From Sphingomonas sp. LM7 (GTDB taxonomy: Bacteria; Pseudomonadota; Alphaproteobacteria; Sphingomonadales; Sphingomonadaceae): a stretch of DNA of 64,000 nucleotides. Position 1 is the stretch's first letter; every line of letters begins with the position of its first letter. Below, one piece after another: positions 31,591-41,976 of the stretch. The notes below the pieces were generated by a model. That model was not told where the DNA came from. It saw only the letters and a list, made by a program, of their open reading frames with translations, and did not search any database. The DNA is taken from the NCBI RefSeq assembly GCF_002002925.1, contig NZ_CP019511.1, positions 1,178,001 through 1,242,000 on the forward strand, given 5' to 3'. A program made the translations under genes and the position numbers.

Positions 31591-33372
31591 ATGCTCAGCC
31601 TTCAGAACAGCGGTTTCAGCGACGCACTCGTCATTCTGGGTGCCGCCGGGCTGGTCATCCCGGCCTTCGCACGTTTCCGGATCAGTCCGGTGATCGGGTT
31701 CATTCTGGTGGGCGCTCTCGTCGGCCCCGCCGGGCTCGGCACCCTGGTCGGCCAGAATCCCTGGCTCTATTATTTCACCATCTCGGACTCGCATTCGATC
31801 GAGCCGTTCGCCGAATTCGGCATCATCCTGCTGCTGTTCTCGATCGGCCTCGAACTGTCGTTCAAGCGGCTTTGGGCGATGCGCAGGCTGGTCTTCGGCG
31901 TGGGTGCGGCCGAGCTGGCCGGTGCCGGGCTGATCCTCGCGGCGGCGCTGTACCTCACCGGACTGAGCACCGGCGGGGCGATCGGTCTCGGGCTGGCGCT
32001 GGCGCTGTCCTCGACGGCGCTCGTCGTTCCGATCGCGGGGACGACCAGCGCGGTTGGCCGCGCCGCCTTCGCGATGTTGCTGTTCGAAGACCTCGCGCTC
32101 GTCCCGATCATCTTCATGCTCGGCGCGCTTTCCCCGGTTCCCGGTGTCGCCGGGGGAGCCGGGCTGCTGCTCACGCTGGGCATGGGCGTGCTTACCGTCG
32201 CGATCCTGTTCGTCGGCGGACGGCTATTGCTGCCGCGGATGTTCGGGCAGGCCGCGCGCACCAAGAGCCCCGAGCTCTTCCTCGCCGCCAGCCTGCTGGT
32301 AGTGATCGCCGCCAGCCTCGCGACCACTGCGGCCGGGCTGTCGCCCATCGTCGGCGCGCTGATCGCGGGCCTGCTGATCGCCGAGACCGAATATCACGGC
32401 GAAGTCGAAGCGATCACTGCGCCGTTCAAGGGCCTCGCGCTCGGCGTGTTCCTGATCACCGTCGGCATGCGGCTCGACCTCGGCTTCGTGCTCGACAATT
32501 GGGCGCCCTTGCTCGGCGCCACGATCGTGGTGATGGTGGTCAAGGTTGCGGTCACCACCGGCCTGCTCAAGCTCTCGGGCGCGCGCACCGGCACCGCGAC
32601 AGAGACCGGCGTGCTGATGGCCAGCCCGTCGGAGACGACGCTCATCGTCCTCGGCGTCGCCGGCGCGGCCGGGCTGATCTCGGGCACCACTGCGACCTTC
32701 TGGACCACCGTCACTGCGATCGGCCTGACCGCCACGCCGCTGCTCGCCAAGGGCGGCCAGCTGGTCGCACGGCTGATCGAGCAGCAGGAGAAGAACGACG
32801 ACGCCCCCGCCGCGGTCGATGCCGCGGGCCCGGGCACGATCGTGATAGGTTTCGGCCGCGTCGGGCGGCTCGTCGCCGACATGCTGCGGCGGCACAATGT
32901 CCCGTATCTCGGCGTCGATGCCGACATCGACAACGTCAACGCGGCGCGCAAGGACGGCTATGTCGTGCTGTTCGGCGACGTGACCCGCACCGAGCTGGTC
33001 GATCAGCTCAAGCTAGGCCATGCCAAGGCGCTGGTGCTCACCATGGACGATCCGGTGCTCACGGTCCGGCTGACCAAGCGCGTCCGCGGCTGGGTACCCG
33101 ATCTGCCGATCATCGCCCGCGCGCGCGATACCGATCACGCCGCCGAGCTCTACAAGGCCGGCGCTACCGACGCCGTGCCCGAGACGCTCGAAAGCTCGCT
33201 CCAGCTCTCCGAAGCGGTGCTGGTCGATGTCGGCATCGCCGTCGGCCCGGTGATCGCATCGATCCACGAGAAGCGCGACGAGATGCGCAAGGCGATCAAG
33301 CAGGCGTCGGACATCGATCGCGAGCCCCGGCTGCGGCTGCGGCGGACGCGGCCGAGCGAAGTGGCCGGATAG
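31591..33372 (+). CDS. Monovalent cation:proton antiporter, CPA2 (KefB/KefC) type
   Basis: This 593-residue protein has about twelve membrane segments in residues 10-390, including FAEFGIILLLFSIGLELSF, ALSSTALV and LLFEDLALVPIIF, all CPA2 hallmarks. A cytosolic TrkA-N (RCK) domain starts at about 412 with a nucleotide loop (IVIGFGRVGRLVADMLRR). Relatives expel potassium or sodium in exchange for protons, some gated by glutathione adducts. The short C-terminus is basic. The 228 bases between the icd terminator and this gene hold nothing I recognise. Confidence 0.92.
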   Translation: MLSLQNSGFSDALVILGAAGLVIPAFARFRISPVIGFILVGALVGPAGLGTLVGQNPWLYYFTISDSHSIEPFAEFGIILLLFSIGLELSFKRLWAMRRLVFGVGAAELAGAGLILAAALYLTGLSTGGAIGLGLALALSSTALVVPIAGTTSAVGRAAFAMLLFEDLALVPIIFMLGALSPVPGVAGGAGLLLTLGMGVLTVAILFVGGRLLLPRMFGQAARTKSPELFLAASLLVVIAASLATTAAGLSPIVGALIAGLLIAETEYHGEVEAITAPFKGLALGVFLITVGMRLDLGFVLDNWAPLLGATIVVMVVKVAVTTGLLKLSGARTGTATETGVLMASPSETTLIVLGVAGAAGLISGTTATFWTTVTAIGLTATPLLAKGGQLVARLIEQQEKNDDAPAAVDAAGPGTIVIGFGRVGRLVADMLRRHNVPYLGVDADIDNVNAARKDGYVVLFGDVTRTELVDQLKLGHAKALVLTMDDPVLTVRLTKRVRGWVPDLPIIARARDTDHAAELYKAGATDAVPETLESSLQLSEAVLVDVGIAVGPVIASIHEKRDEMRKAIKQASDIDREPRLRLRRTRPSEVAG

Positions 33373-33448
33373 ACCGCTCGACTGCTTCGGGGTTGCGGGG
33401 TTGCGCGCAAGGGCGCATCCCTGCGCGCCAGTTTAGGAGCCTTTCCCG

Positions 33449-33991
33449 ATGATCGCTGCCCTGTTGCTCGCCGGCCTGCTGACGGGACAATCTACACCTA
33501 CCCTAACCAACGCCCCCGCCCTGACCGCCGATCCACTCGCGCCGGCGCGCGCGGGCAAGCTGCGCTGCATCGCGCCCAATCCGGCCCGGCTCACTTGCCA
33601 AACGATCATCCGTTACAAGATCAACAGCGACAAAAGCTTCGACGCCGTGGTGAGCGGGCTTGTCGGCGGCGATCGAACACTGCTGCTGCGCTACGACACC
33701 TTCGGCAATGTCGAGCAGGGTGGCGTCTGCGTGACGATGCGCGTCGGCGACTTCCAGAACGGTATGTTGCTGAGCAGTGGCAAACGGCTGTCGCCCAATG
33801 CCGAGCGAGCGATGCGGCTGCAAATACTCAATACGGTGCAGCCGATGCAGGGCAAGAAGCGTTGTTATCTCGACCGCACCGAGGCCGGCGTAATCCGCGC
33901 AGTAGTCACTATCGACGGCGTCGTCCGCCCCGAACTCGCGCAGACCATTGCCTGGGTATCGCCGAGCGAAGGCTATGCGGTCGGTCGCTGA
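33449..33991 (+). CDS. Secreted hypothetical protein, first of a tandem pair
   Basis: This 180-residue product has a short hydrophobic signal (MIAALLLAGLLTGQS). Its mature part shares with the next gene the order DPLA..AGK..C, then C..RYK, then C and a late Cys, plus VTIDGVVRPEL near the end. The four cysteines probably form two disulphides in the periplasm. No family is recognised. The pair looks like an old tandem duplication confined to related bacteria. Confidence 0.75.
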   Translation: MIAALLLAGLLTGQSTPTLTNAPALTADPLAPARAGKLRCIAPNPARLTCQTIIRYKINSDKSFDAVVSGLVGGDRTLLLRYDTFGNVEQGGVCVTMRVGDFQNGMLLSSGKRLSPNAERAMRLQILNTVQPMQGKKRCYLDRTEAGVIRAVVTIDGVVRPELAQTIAWVSPSEGYAVGR

Positions 33992-34017
33992 GCTGAACCT
34001 GTGAGGGAGTCCAGTCG

Positions 34018-34533
34018 ATGATCGAAGGATTGTTCCTGATGCTGGCGAGCGTCGCGCCACAGACCCCCGCGGATCCGCTTGCCGCGGCCAAGGCCGGCAA
34101 GATCCAGTGCACCAATCCCAATGTCGAGAAAAAGACCTGTGTGAGCCTGACCCGGTACAAGGTGAAGCGCGACGGCAGCTTCGAATCGACGGGGACGGTG
34201 CTGATCTCGCCGCAGCCGGTGACCACGATGGAGATCCGATCGGCCGGCACGGTCAAGGACGGCGCGCTTTGTTCGCCGATCCGCACCGCGGATTTCGAGA
34301 CGGCGACCTATCGGACTGACGGGAAGCCGGTGGATGCCGCGACCGCCGCGGCGATCCGCCCGCAGATCGTGGGCACAATCGCCCCGATGGCGAACAAGAC
34401 GGGCTGCATGCGCGAAGTACGCGACGGCGCGCTGCTCAGGATGGAAGTCTCGATCGACGGCGTCGCCCGGCCCGAAATGACTCAAAAGGCACTGTGGGTG
34501 AAGCCGGAGGACGGGTACACCGTCGCCCCCTGA
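34018..34533 (+). CDS. Secreted hypothetical protein, second of a tandem pair
   Basis: This 171-residue protein has the same layout as the gene 26 bases upstream: a short N-terminal hydrophobic stretch, DPLAAAKAGKIQC, SLTRYKVKRDGSFES and VSIDGVARPEMTQ. The cysteine positions are conserved. Its signal peptide is weak (MIEGLFLMLASVAPQ), so export is likely but not certain. It ends three bases before the convergent alaS stop. Confidence 0.75.
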   Translation: MIEGLFLMLASVAPQTPADPLAAAKAGKIQCTNPNVEKKTCVSLTRYKVKRDGSFESTGTVLISPQPVTTMEIRSAGTVKDGALCSPIRTADFETATYRTDGKPVDAATAAAIRPQIVGTIAPMANKTGCMREVRDGALLRMEVSIDGVARPEMTQKALWVKPEDGYTVAP

Positions 34534-34536
34534 GCG

Positions 34537-37188
34537 TCACGCGGTCTCGCGGGCTCCGGCGAGCGCACCCTTGACTGCCTCGATCGCCTCGGCGCCCTTC
34601 GATCCGTCCGGACCGCCACCCTGCGCCATGTCGGGCCGGCCGCCGCCGCCCTGCCCGCCGAGCACCGCCACCGCTGCCTTGACCAGGTCGACTGCGCTCA
34701 CGCCAAGCCCATCGCTGACGCCGACGGCGACCGACGCGCGGCCTTCATTGACTGCGACCAGCGCGACCACGCCGCCACCGATCCGTACCTTGGCCTCATC
34801 CACAGCGCCGCGCAGTGCCTTGGGATCGAGGCCCTCGAGCACCTGTCCGACGAAGTTGATGCCGTTCACTTGTTCCGGCCCCGCCGGTGCCGCCGCAGCG
34901 CCGCCGCCGAGCGCGAGCGCCTTCTTGGCCTCGGCGAGCTCGCGCTCGAGCCGGCGCCGTTCCTCGACCAGAGCAGCAACGCGCGCGGGCACTTCGTCCG
35001 GCGACGATTTGAGCGCCGCAGCGGCTTCCTTGAGCCGATCGTCGCGCGCATTGAGCCACTGGCGCGCGCCTTCACCGGTCAATGCCTCGATGCGGCGAAT
35101 GCCCGAGGAAACAGCACTCTCCGAGACGATCTTGAAGATCGCGATGTCGCCGGTGGCGTTGACATGGGTGCCGCCGCACAGCTCGACCGAATAATGCTGC
35201 TCGTCGCCGCGGCCCATCGAGAGCACGCGGACCTCGTCGCCATATTTCTCGCCGAACAGCGCCATGGCGCCCGCGGCGATCGCGTCCTCGGGCGTCATCA
35301 GTCGGGTGCCGACGCTCTCGTTATGGCGGATCTGCGCGTTCACATCGGTTTCGATCTGGGCAATGTCCTGCGGCGTCAGCGCCGAGGGGTGCGAGAAATC
35401 GAAACGCAGCCGATCAGGTGCGACGAGGCTGCCCTTCTGGCTGACATGCCCGCCCAGGTGCTTGCGCAGCGCCGCATGGAGCAAATGGGTGGCGCTGTGG
35501 TTGGCGCGGATCGCATCGCGGCGCTCGGCATCGACCGAGAGCTTGACGGTGTCGCCTACGGCGAGCTCGCCGTTCTCGATCCTGGCATGATGCGCGTGCA
35601 GGCGGCCAAGCGGCTTCGAAGTATCCTCGACCCTTGCGGTCATCTTGTCGTTCGAAATGCTGCCGGCGTCGCCCATCTGCCCGCCCGATTCGCCGTAGAA
35701 CGGCGTCTGGTTGGTGAGGATGGTGACGCTGTCGCCGGCGCCTGCCGTATCGACACGCTTGCCGTCCTTGACCAGCGCGACGACCTGGCCCTCGCCCTCA
35801 GTGCCGACATAGCCGGTGAATTCGGTGCCGCCGAGCTCGTCAGCAATGTCGTACCAGACTTCGTCCGACGCCTTGTCGCCCGAGCCCTTCCACGCGGCAC
35901 GTGCGGCGCGCTTCTGCTCGGCCATCGCAGTGTCGAAGCCGGCGCGGTCGACCTGGATGCCGTTGGCACGCAGCGCGTCCTCGGTCAGGTCATAAGGGAA
36001 GCCAAAGGTGTCATAGAGCTTGAACGCCGTCGCGCCGGGCAAGGTATCGCCTTCCGTCAGCCCGTGCGTCGCGTCGTCGAGCAAGCGCAAGCCATTGGCG
36101 AGCGTCTGGCGGAAACGGGTCTCTTCCTGCAGCAGCGTCGCCTTGATCAGCGGCTGCGCGCGGACGAGTTCGGGATAGGCAGCGCCCATCTCGGCAACCA
36201 GCGAGGGCACCATGCGGTGCATCAGCGGATCCTTGGCACCCAGCAGATGCGCGTGACGCATCGCGCGGCGCATGATCCGGCGCAGCACATAACCGCGGCC
36301 TTCGTTCGCCGGCAGCACGCCGTCGGCCACGAGGAAGCCCGAAGAGCGCAGGTGATCGGCGATCACGCGGTGGCTCGCCTGGTTGTCGCCGGTGGTGATG
36401 GCGCCGGTCAGTGCGCCCGATTCGGCGATCAGCGCCTTGAACGTGTCTGTATCGTAATTGTCGTGGACGCCTTGGAGCACCGCGGCGAGACGCTCGAGCC
36501 CCATGCCGGTATCGATGCTGGGCTTGGGCAATTCGCTGACGATCTCGTCATTTTCCTGCAGATACTGCATGAACACGAGGTTCCAGATCTCGACGAAGCG
36601 GTCGCCATCTTCCTCGGGCGATCCCGGCGGGCCGCCATAGATATGGTCGCCATGATCGTAGAAGATTTCCGAGCACGGCCCGCAAGGACCATCCGAACCC
36701 ATCGCCCAGAAATTGTCCTTGGTGGCGATGCGGATGATCCGGCTCTCGGGCAGCCCGGCGATCTTTTTCCACAGGTCGAACGCCTGATCGTCGGTGTGAT
36801 AGACCGTGACGGTCAGCTTGTCGGCCGGGATACCCCAGGTCTCGGTCAGCAGCGTCCACGCATGCGTGATCGCCTGTTCCTTGAAGTAGTCGCCGAACGA
36901 GAAATTGCCGAGCATTTCGAAGAAGGTATGGTGGCGCGCGGTATAGCCGACATTGTCGAGATCATTGTGCTTGCCGCCGGCGCGAACGCACTTCTGGCTG
37001 CTCGTCGCGGTCGAATAGGGACGCGTTTCGAGGCCGGTGAACACGTTCTTGAACGGCACCATCCCCGCATTCACGAACATCAGTGTCGGATCATTATGCG
37101 GCACCAGCGGTGCGCTGGGCACGCGGGCGTGACCCTGGCTCTCGAAATAGTCGAGGAACGAACGGCGGATGTCGTTGGTGGAAGTCAT
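34537..37188 (-). CDS. alaS: Alanyl-tRNA synthetase
   Basis: This 883-residue class II synthetase has all parts. The aminoacylation domain contains [21 protein letters not shown] and [18 protein letters not shown]. The editing domain has HSATH and the CGGTHV zinc-type motif. The C-terminal DHHA1 domain ends in a Gly-rich loop. It charges tRNA-Ala and clears serine and glycine errors. Length is normal. Confidence 0.98.
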   Translation of the reverse strand: MTSTNDIRRSFLDYFESQGHARVPSAPLVPHNDPTLMFVNAGMVPFKNVFTGLETRPYSTATSSQKCVRAGGKHNDLDNVGYTARHHTFFEMLGNFSFGDYFKEQAITHAWTLLTETWGIPADKLTVTVYHTDDQAFDLWKKIAGLPESRIIRIATKDNFWAMGSDGPCGPCSEIFYDHGDHIYGGPPGSPEEDGDRFVEIWNLVFMQYLQENDEIVSELPKPSIDTGMGLERLAAVLQGVHDNYDTDTFKALIAESGALTGAITTGDNQASHRVIADHLRSSGFLVADGVLPANEGRGYVLRRIMRRAMRHAHLLGAKDPLMHRMVPSLVAEMGAAYPELVRAQPLIKATLLQEETRFRQTLANGLRLLDDATHGLTEGDTLPGATAFKLYDTFGFPYDLTEDALRANGIQVDRAGFDTAMAEQKRAARAAWKGSGDKASDEVWYDIADELGGTEFTGYVGTEGEGQVVALVKDGKRVDTAGAGDSVTILTNQTPFYGESGGQMGDAGSISNDKMTARVEDTSKPLGRLHAHHARIENGELAVGDTVKLSVDAERRDAIRANHSATHLLHAALRKHLGGHVSQKGSLVAPDRLRFDFSHPSALTPQDIAQIETDVNAQIRHNESVGTRLMTPEDAIAAGAMALFGEKYGDEVRVLSMGRGDEQHYSVELCGGTHVNATGDIAIFKIVSESAVSSGIRRIEALTGEGARQWLNARDDRLKEAAAALKSSPDEVPARVAALVEERRRLERELAEAKKALALGGGAAAAPAGPEQVNGINFVGQVLEGLDPKALRGAVDEAKVRIGGGVVALVAVNEGRASVAVGVSDGLGVSAVDLVKAAVAVLGGQGGGGRPDMAQGGGPDGSKGAEAIEAVKGALAGARETA

Positions 37189-37581
37189 ATCGGCGACTTA
37201 GTTGCGGTCCGCACTTTCCTCAAGCGAAACACTTCGATCAGGGGGATTGGCGGCAGGACTGTGGCGCGGGTGCAATTCCTGGCCAAGGTCTCAACTCGAA
37301 GAACCTCGGCTCGGTGCGCTGCCTGGCGATGCGGACGGTCGTCGGGCGGGGCGGCGCGCCCTGCAATGTAGGATTCGCCTGCTTGCCTCTCACCGCGGGC
37401 GCGCACCACCGGCTGCTCTTTCACTAGACAGGAAATATAGGACCCCGCTCGGCGCAAGAATGCTACTCAATGCGCGCGTCTCTTGGAAACTGGGACAAAT
37501 ATGCCGTCGCAGGAACACGCAGACAGTGTGACCTTCGTGTACCCTTTGCCGGGACGACTCGGCGCCGTGTAGGGCCGCGCG
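37189..37581. other. 393-base gap without a recognisable gene
   Basis: The region lies upstream of alaS and downstream of the M24 peptidase gene, both on the minus strand. It must hold the alaS promoter, but no convincing -35/-10 pair stands out. No open frame has a credible start, and I see no hairpin with a T-run and no repeat. Confidence 0.5.
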
Positions 37582-38853
37582 TCACCCCATCGGCTGGTCG
37601 ATCGACTTGGGCGGCTCACTGAACCATTTCGGCCCGGCCTCGGTCATGTGGAAGCAATCCTCCAGCCGCACCCCGAAGCTGCCGGGAATGTAGATGCCGG
37701 GTTCGCTCGAGAAGCACATGCCTGACGCGAGCGGGGTCCTCTCGCCGCGCACCAGATTGACCGGCTCGTGACCGTCCATGCCGATGCCGTGGCCGGTGCG
37801 GTGCGACAGGCCAGGCAGCTTGTAGTCGGGGCCGTAGCCGAGCGAAGTGTAATAGCCCCGGACCGCGTCATCCACCGCGCCGGCGGGCGTGCCGAGCCTT
37901 GCCGCCTCGAACGCGACTTGCTGGCCGTGCGCGACCACCTCCCAAACCTTGCGCTGCTCGGCGCTTGCCCTGCCGAAGACGAAGCTGCGCGAGACGTCGG
38001 ACTGATAGCCCTGTACGGTGCAGCCGCAATCCATCAGCACGACTTCACCGGGTGTCACGCGTTGCTGCTTGCGCGTGCCGTGCGGATAGGCGGCGGCCCC
38101 GCCAAGCAGGATGAGATTGAACTCGACTGCGCCGCCCAGCTTGCGCGTCGCAGCCGTCATCAACGCTGCGATGTCGCCGTTGCTCATGCCCTCTCGAATC
38201 CGCGGATAGGTCCAGCGATAGGCGGCGATCGTCACGTCGGTGGCGAGTTGCATCAGCGCCAGCTCGGGCGAGGTCTTGATCATCCGGCACCCCCGCACGA
38301 CGGGGTTCGCCGATACGATTCTGGTGGTGGGCAGCGCCTTCTGCAACCCATCGACGATGAAGTAGCGGCTGGTCTCCTCGATCCCTACCGGCTTCTCCGC
38401 GAGCCGGCGGTCCTTGAGAAAACCGATGACCACCTTGAGCGGGTCCTCGTCCTCCTGCCAGACGCGGACTTCGGCGGCGATGCCCAGAGACTCGCGAACC
38501 GAAGGCTCCTCGAAGAACGGCGTGACGATGCACGGCTCGCCTTCGACCGGGATCACCACGCAGGTCAGCCGCTCGCTGCGGCTCCAGCGCACCCCGGTGA
38601 AGTAGATCAGCGACGAACCCGGCTCGATCAGCACGGCGCCGATGCCGCTCGCCTTCATCAGTGCCTGGGCTCGGGCGATACGCGCCTTGCGCTCCTCGGG
38701 GCCGATCGGCTGCGCGCCCGTGGTAATGTCGCGGAGGTCCGAAACGTCGGGGTCGGCGGCGTGAAGGATGCCGGGCAGGCCGAGCAGCGGCAGCGCGCCG
38801 GCCGCGGCGATCAGGACACGGCGGTTGAAGGTCGGCGCAGTCACGGGCATCAT
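37582..38853 (-). CDS. Exported M24-family (Xaa-Pro type) metallopeptidase
   Basis: This 423-residue protein has a creatinase-like N-domain and a pita-bread M24 domain. The five metal ligands are visible: Asp in VLMDCGCTV, Asp in YQSDVSRS, His in RTGHGIGMD, Glu in FSSEPGIYIP and Glu in VRLEDCFHM. M24 enzymes of this type cut Xaa-Pro bonds. The N-terminus (NRRVLIAAAGALPLLGLPGILHA) is a signal peptide with a twin arginine, so export by Tat is likely. The start at 38853 has a second Met right after. Confidence 0.9.
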   Translation of the reverse strand: MMPVTAPTFNRRVLIAAAGALPLLGLPGILHAADPDVSDLRDITTGAQPIGPEERKARIARAQALMKASGIGAVLIEPGSSLIYFTGVRWSRSERLTCVVIPVEGEPCIVTPFFEEPSVRESLGIAAEVRVWQEDEDPLKVVIGFLKDRRLAEKPVGIEETSRYFIVDGLQKALPTTRIVSANPVVRGCRMIKTSPELALMQLATDVTIAAYRWTYPRIREGMSNGDIAALMTAATRKLGGAVEFNLILLGGAAAYPHGTRKQQRVTPGEVVLMDCGCTVQGYQSDVSRSFVFGRASAEQRKVWEVVAHGQQVAFEAARLGTPAGAVDDAVRGYYTSLGYGPDYKLPGLSHRTGHGIGMDGHEPVNLVRGERTPLASGMCFSSEPGIYIPGSFGVRLEDCFHMTEAGPKWFSEPPKSIDQPMG

Positions 38854-38949
38854 GCTCTCCGGAAAAGATCGGACGCCCGCGATAGAGCGCTTGATCGCCG
38901 GGCTTCAATCCCCTCCGCTAGGGTTTCTGCAAGCGAATGGGGAACTCGC

Positions 38950-40572
38950 ATGCGCCATATTGCCGTGACACCGCTGATCCTGCTCCTTGGCGCAACCGCG
39001 CCGGCGGCGCCCTCGCCCGCGCCCGAGATCTTCGCGCGCTGGTGCAGCGACCTAGTGGACAGCAACGACAAGACCGCAATCCTTCCCGGCTACGGCCCCG
39101 GCGGTTTCGCGATCCAAACCAGGAGCGCCGAGGCGCAGACGTTCTTCACTAACGGCATGCAGCTCGGTCACGCCTTCGCGCACAAGTCGGCGATCGCGGC
39201 CTTCAAGGAGGCGCGGCGGCTCGATCCGGATTGCGCGATGTGCGCCTGGGGCGAGGCTTGGGCCGCGGGGCCGACGCTCAATTACGGCGTCGGCCCGGAC
39301 GAGAGGAAGAGGCTCGCCGAGATCGCCGCCGCTGCCGAGAAACTGTCGGTCGGGGCTCCGGAAAAGGAGCGCCAGCTGATCGCGGCGATGCAGTTGCGCT
39401 ACACCGACGACGCCAAACAGGGCAACCAGGCCTTTGCCGATGCGATCGTCAAGATGGCCGCGGCGAATCCGGGCGACGATGCGCTGAGCGTGGTCGCTGC
39501 GGACGCGCTGATGATCGCGTCGGACTATAAGCCGGAAAAGATGGCCAGCCCCGTCGCGCTGCTGGAAGGCGTGCTCAAGCGCTCACCCGATTACGCTCCG
39601 GCGATCCACTTCTACATCCATGCCACCGAGCTCGCCGGCTATCCCAAGCGCGCCGAGCCTTTCGCCGACAAGCTCCCGACGATCGCGCCGGCGGCAAGCC
39701 ATCTCGTCCACATGCCTTCGCACACCTATTACGGGGTGGGCCGCTACGCCGACGCGGCGACGGCGAACGTCCGCGCCGTCGAGCTCGGCATGGACAATGC
39801 TCGGCGGCTCAAGCTGGCCGAGCCCGACGGCGTCTGGACGCTCGCCTATCACGCGCACAACGTCCATTTCGGGATCGGCGGCGCATTGATGTCGGGCGAT
39901 GCCGAAGCGGGGCTGAAGCTTGCCCGGCCAATGGTCGCAATGGCGGGACGTAGCGGCACGCTGCCGATGTTCCGCCAGGCAGTGCTCGGCAACGGCTTCG
40001 TCGCGATTGCGCGGTTCGCGCCGCCGGGCGAAATGCTTGGCATCGCCGATCCGGGCAAGTCCAATCCGGTCGCGCAGGCGCTGTGGCACTATGCCCGCGG
40101 CGAGGCCTTTGCCCGGCTCGACGATGCCAAGGCGGTGCGGCGTGAGGCGCATGCGATGGCCAAGCGCGTAGAGAAGGATCGCAGCGACGGCATGATCCCG
40201 GCGGCCTTCGCGGTCGGGCGCAACGTGCTCGAGGGCCGCGCGGCGATGCTGGAGGGCAAGAACCGCCGCGCCGTCGCGTTCTTCGCCAGGGCCGCGGCGA
40301 TCGAGGAGGCCAAGCCGCTCTCCGAATCGGCCGACCCACCGCTGTGGTGGTATCCGGTACGCCGCGACGTGGCGGCGGCTCTGCTTGCCGAAGGTGATGT
40401 CTGGGGGGCGCTGGCGGCGGTCGATGCTTCGCTCAAGCGCCGCCCGCTCGATCCGGTGGCGCTGGCGATCCGCGCACATGTCGAGGCGAAGCTAGGCGAT
40501 GCGGCGGCAGCACGGCGAGACCGCAAGACTGCGATCGCCGGCTGGCGCGGCAAGCGCGACATCACCGGCTGA
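38950..40572 (+). CDS. Exported tetratricopeptide-repeat protein
   Basis: The ATG at 38950, after GGGGAA, gives 540 residues. The signal peptide is MRHIAVTPLILLLGATAPAAP. Helical TPR pairs follow, for instance FTNGMQLGHAFAHKSAIAAFKEARRLDPDCAMCAWG, YAPAIHFYIHATELAGYPKRA and the last unit LAEGDVWGALAAVDASLKRRPLDPVAL. The DCAMCAWG stretch and the HMPSHTYYGVGRY motif are typical of a group of TPR proteins in proteobacteria and acidobacteria. No enzymatic motif is seen. The frame is open far upstream antisense to the M24 gene, but the signal peptide fixes the start. Confidence 0.82.
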   Translation: MRHIAVTPLILLLGATAPAAPSPAPEIFARWCSDLVDSNDKTAILPGYGPGGFAIQTRSAEAQTFFTNGMQLGHAFAHKSAIAAFKEARRLDPDCAMCAWGEAWAAGPTLNYGVGPDERKRLAEIAAAAEKLSVGAPEKERQLIAAMQLRYTDDAKQGNQAFADAIVKMAAANPGDDALSVVAADALMIASDYKPEKMASPVALLEGVLKRSPDYAPAIHFYIHATELAGYPKRAEPFADKLPTIAPAASHLVHMPSHTYYGVGRYADAATANVRAVELGMDNARRLKLAEPDGVWTLAYHAHNVHFGIGGALMSGDAEAGLKLARPMVAMAGRSGTLPMFRQAVLGNGFVAIARFAPPGEMLGIADPGKSNPVAQALWHYARGEAFARLDDAKAVRREAHAMAKRVEKDRSDGMIPAAFAVGRNVLEGRAAMLEGKNRRAVAFFARAAAIEEAKPLSESADPPLWWYPVRRDVAAALLAEGDVWGALAAVDASLKRRPLDPVALAIRAHVEAKLGDAAAARRDRKTAIAGWRGKRDITG

Positions 40573-40638
40573 GCGCACGGGGGTTGACCCGGCCGCGACA
40601 ATCCCCTTCCCTGCCGCGAAATTTGCTGGGGGTTTTTT

Positions 40639-41976
40639 GTGGGTAAGCGACTGACGTGGTTCATTCTGGCCGGGCTGCTGCTGGGTGGCCTGATCGGCTG
40701 GGGGCTCAATGTCGCCTATGACGACGGCACCCCCGCCGCCGCCCAGCGACTGAAGGACATCAGCTACTGGTTCGACATCCCGACTCAGATGTTCCTTCAT
40801 CTGATCAAGATGATCATCGCCCCGCTGGTGGTCTCGACGCTGGTCGTCGGCATCGCGCACATGGGCGGGACCGGCGCGATCGGCCGGGTCGGCCTCAAGG
40901 CATTTCTGTGGTTCGTCACCGCCAGCCTGATCTCTCTGACTCTCGGGCTGCTGCTCGTCAATCTGCTCCAGCCCGGCGTGGGACTGAACCTGCCGCTGCC
41001 GGATGCTGCGGCATCGAGCGGTGTCGACCGCGCAGGCTTCGACGCCGCTAAATTCTTCATCCACATCGTGCCGACTTCGGCGATCGATGCGATGGCGACC
41101 AACGACATCCTTCAGCTCGTGATCTTCTCGCTGTTCTTCGGCGTTGGCATGGCCGCAGTGGGCGAGAAGGCCGCGCCGCTGCTCAAGGGGCTAGAGGCGC
41201 TGGTCTCGGTGATGCTGACCGTCACGGGCTATGTCATGCTGTTCGCTCCGGTGGCGGTGTTCTGCGCAGTGGCGCGGACGCTGGCGACGCGCGGGCTTGG
41301 CGTGGTCGGTGATCTCGCCTATTTCATGGTCACCTTCTATGTCGGCCTGTTCGTGCTGTGGGCAGTGCTGCTCGGCGCGTGCTTCCTGTTCGTCGGCCCG
41401 CGCACCGGCACGCTGCTGCGCTATCTGCGCGATCCGATCCTGCTCGGCTTCTCGACTGCATCGTCCGAGGCCGCCTATCCGCGGACACTCGAGGCGCTCG
41501 ACCGGTTCGGGGTGCCGCCGCGCATCGCCAGCTTCGTGCTGCCGCTCGGCTATTCGTTCAACCTAGACGGATCGATGATGTACATGACGTTCGCGTCGAT
41601 CTTTATCGCCCAGGCCTATGGCATTCCGCTCGACTGGGGTACGATGATCGTCATGCTCCTGATGCTGATGATCACGAGCAAGGGCATCGCCGGCGTGCCG
41701 CGTGCCAGCCTGGTGGTAATCACCGGCACGCTCAGCCACTTCAACATCCCCGAGGCCGGCATCCTGCTGATCCTCGCGGTCGATCATTTCCTGGACATGG
41801 GACGCACGGCGACCAACGTGATCGGCAACGCCGTGGCGGCGACGGTGGTGGCGCGCTGGGAGGGCCAGCTCGATCCGCCCGAGGCGGCCGAGCCCGAGGT
41901 CAAGCCACTGCCGGCGGCCGGTGCGCCCGACCTCGACAGCTTCGAGGAATATGGCGAGGGCCAGCCGCGGCCGTGA
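40639..41976 (+). CDS. Dicarboxylate/amino acid:cation symporter (DctA/GltP family)
   Basis: This 445-residue polytopic transporter uses a GTG start. Family motifs include FLHLIKMIIAPLVVSTLV, the serine-rich GFSTASSEAAYPRTLE, GYSFNLDGSMMYMTFASIF, MITSKGIAGVPRAS and DHFLDMGRTATNVIGN, which build the sodium and substrate sites. Substrate (glutamate, aspartate or C4 dicarboxylate) cannot be decided. The C-terminus is short and acidic. Its stop overlaps the GTG start of the next gene. Confidence 0.93.
   Translation: MGKRLTWFILAGLLLGGLIGWGLNVAYDDGTPAAAQRLKDISYWFDIPTQMFLHLIKMIIAPLVVSTLVVGIAHMGGTGAIGRVGLKAFLWFVTASLISLTLGLLLVNLLQPGVGLNLPLPDAAASSGVDRAGFDAAKFFIHIVPTSAIDAMATNDILQLVIFSLFFGVGMAAVGEKAAPLLKGLEALVSVMLTVTGYVMLFAPVAVFCAVARTLATRGLGVVGDLAYFMVTFYVGLFVLWAVLLGACFLFVGPRTGTLLRYLRDPILLGFSTASSEAAYPRTLEALDRFGVPPRIASFVLPLGYSFNLDGSMMYMTFASIFIAQAYGIPLDWGTMIVMLLMLMITSKGIAGVPRASLVVITGTLSHFNIPEAGILLILAVDHFLDMGRTATNVIGNAVAATVVARWEGQLDPPEAAEPEVKPLPAAGAPDLDSFEEYGEGQPRP

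Noticed and set aside
34870..37371. An 833-codon open frame on the plus strand
   Set aside because: It is antisense to alaS over its whole useful length.
37768..38949. Upstream extension of the TPR gene into the M24 peptidase region
   Set aside because: It is antisense to the peptidase; a signal peptide and ribosome site place the start at 38950.
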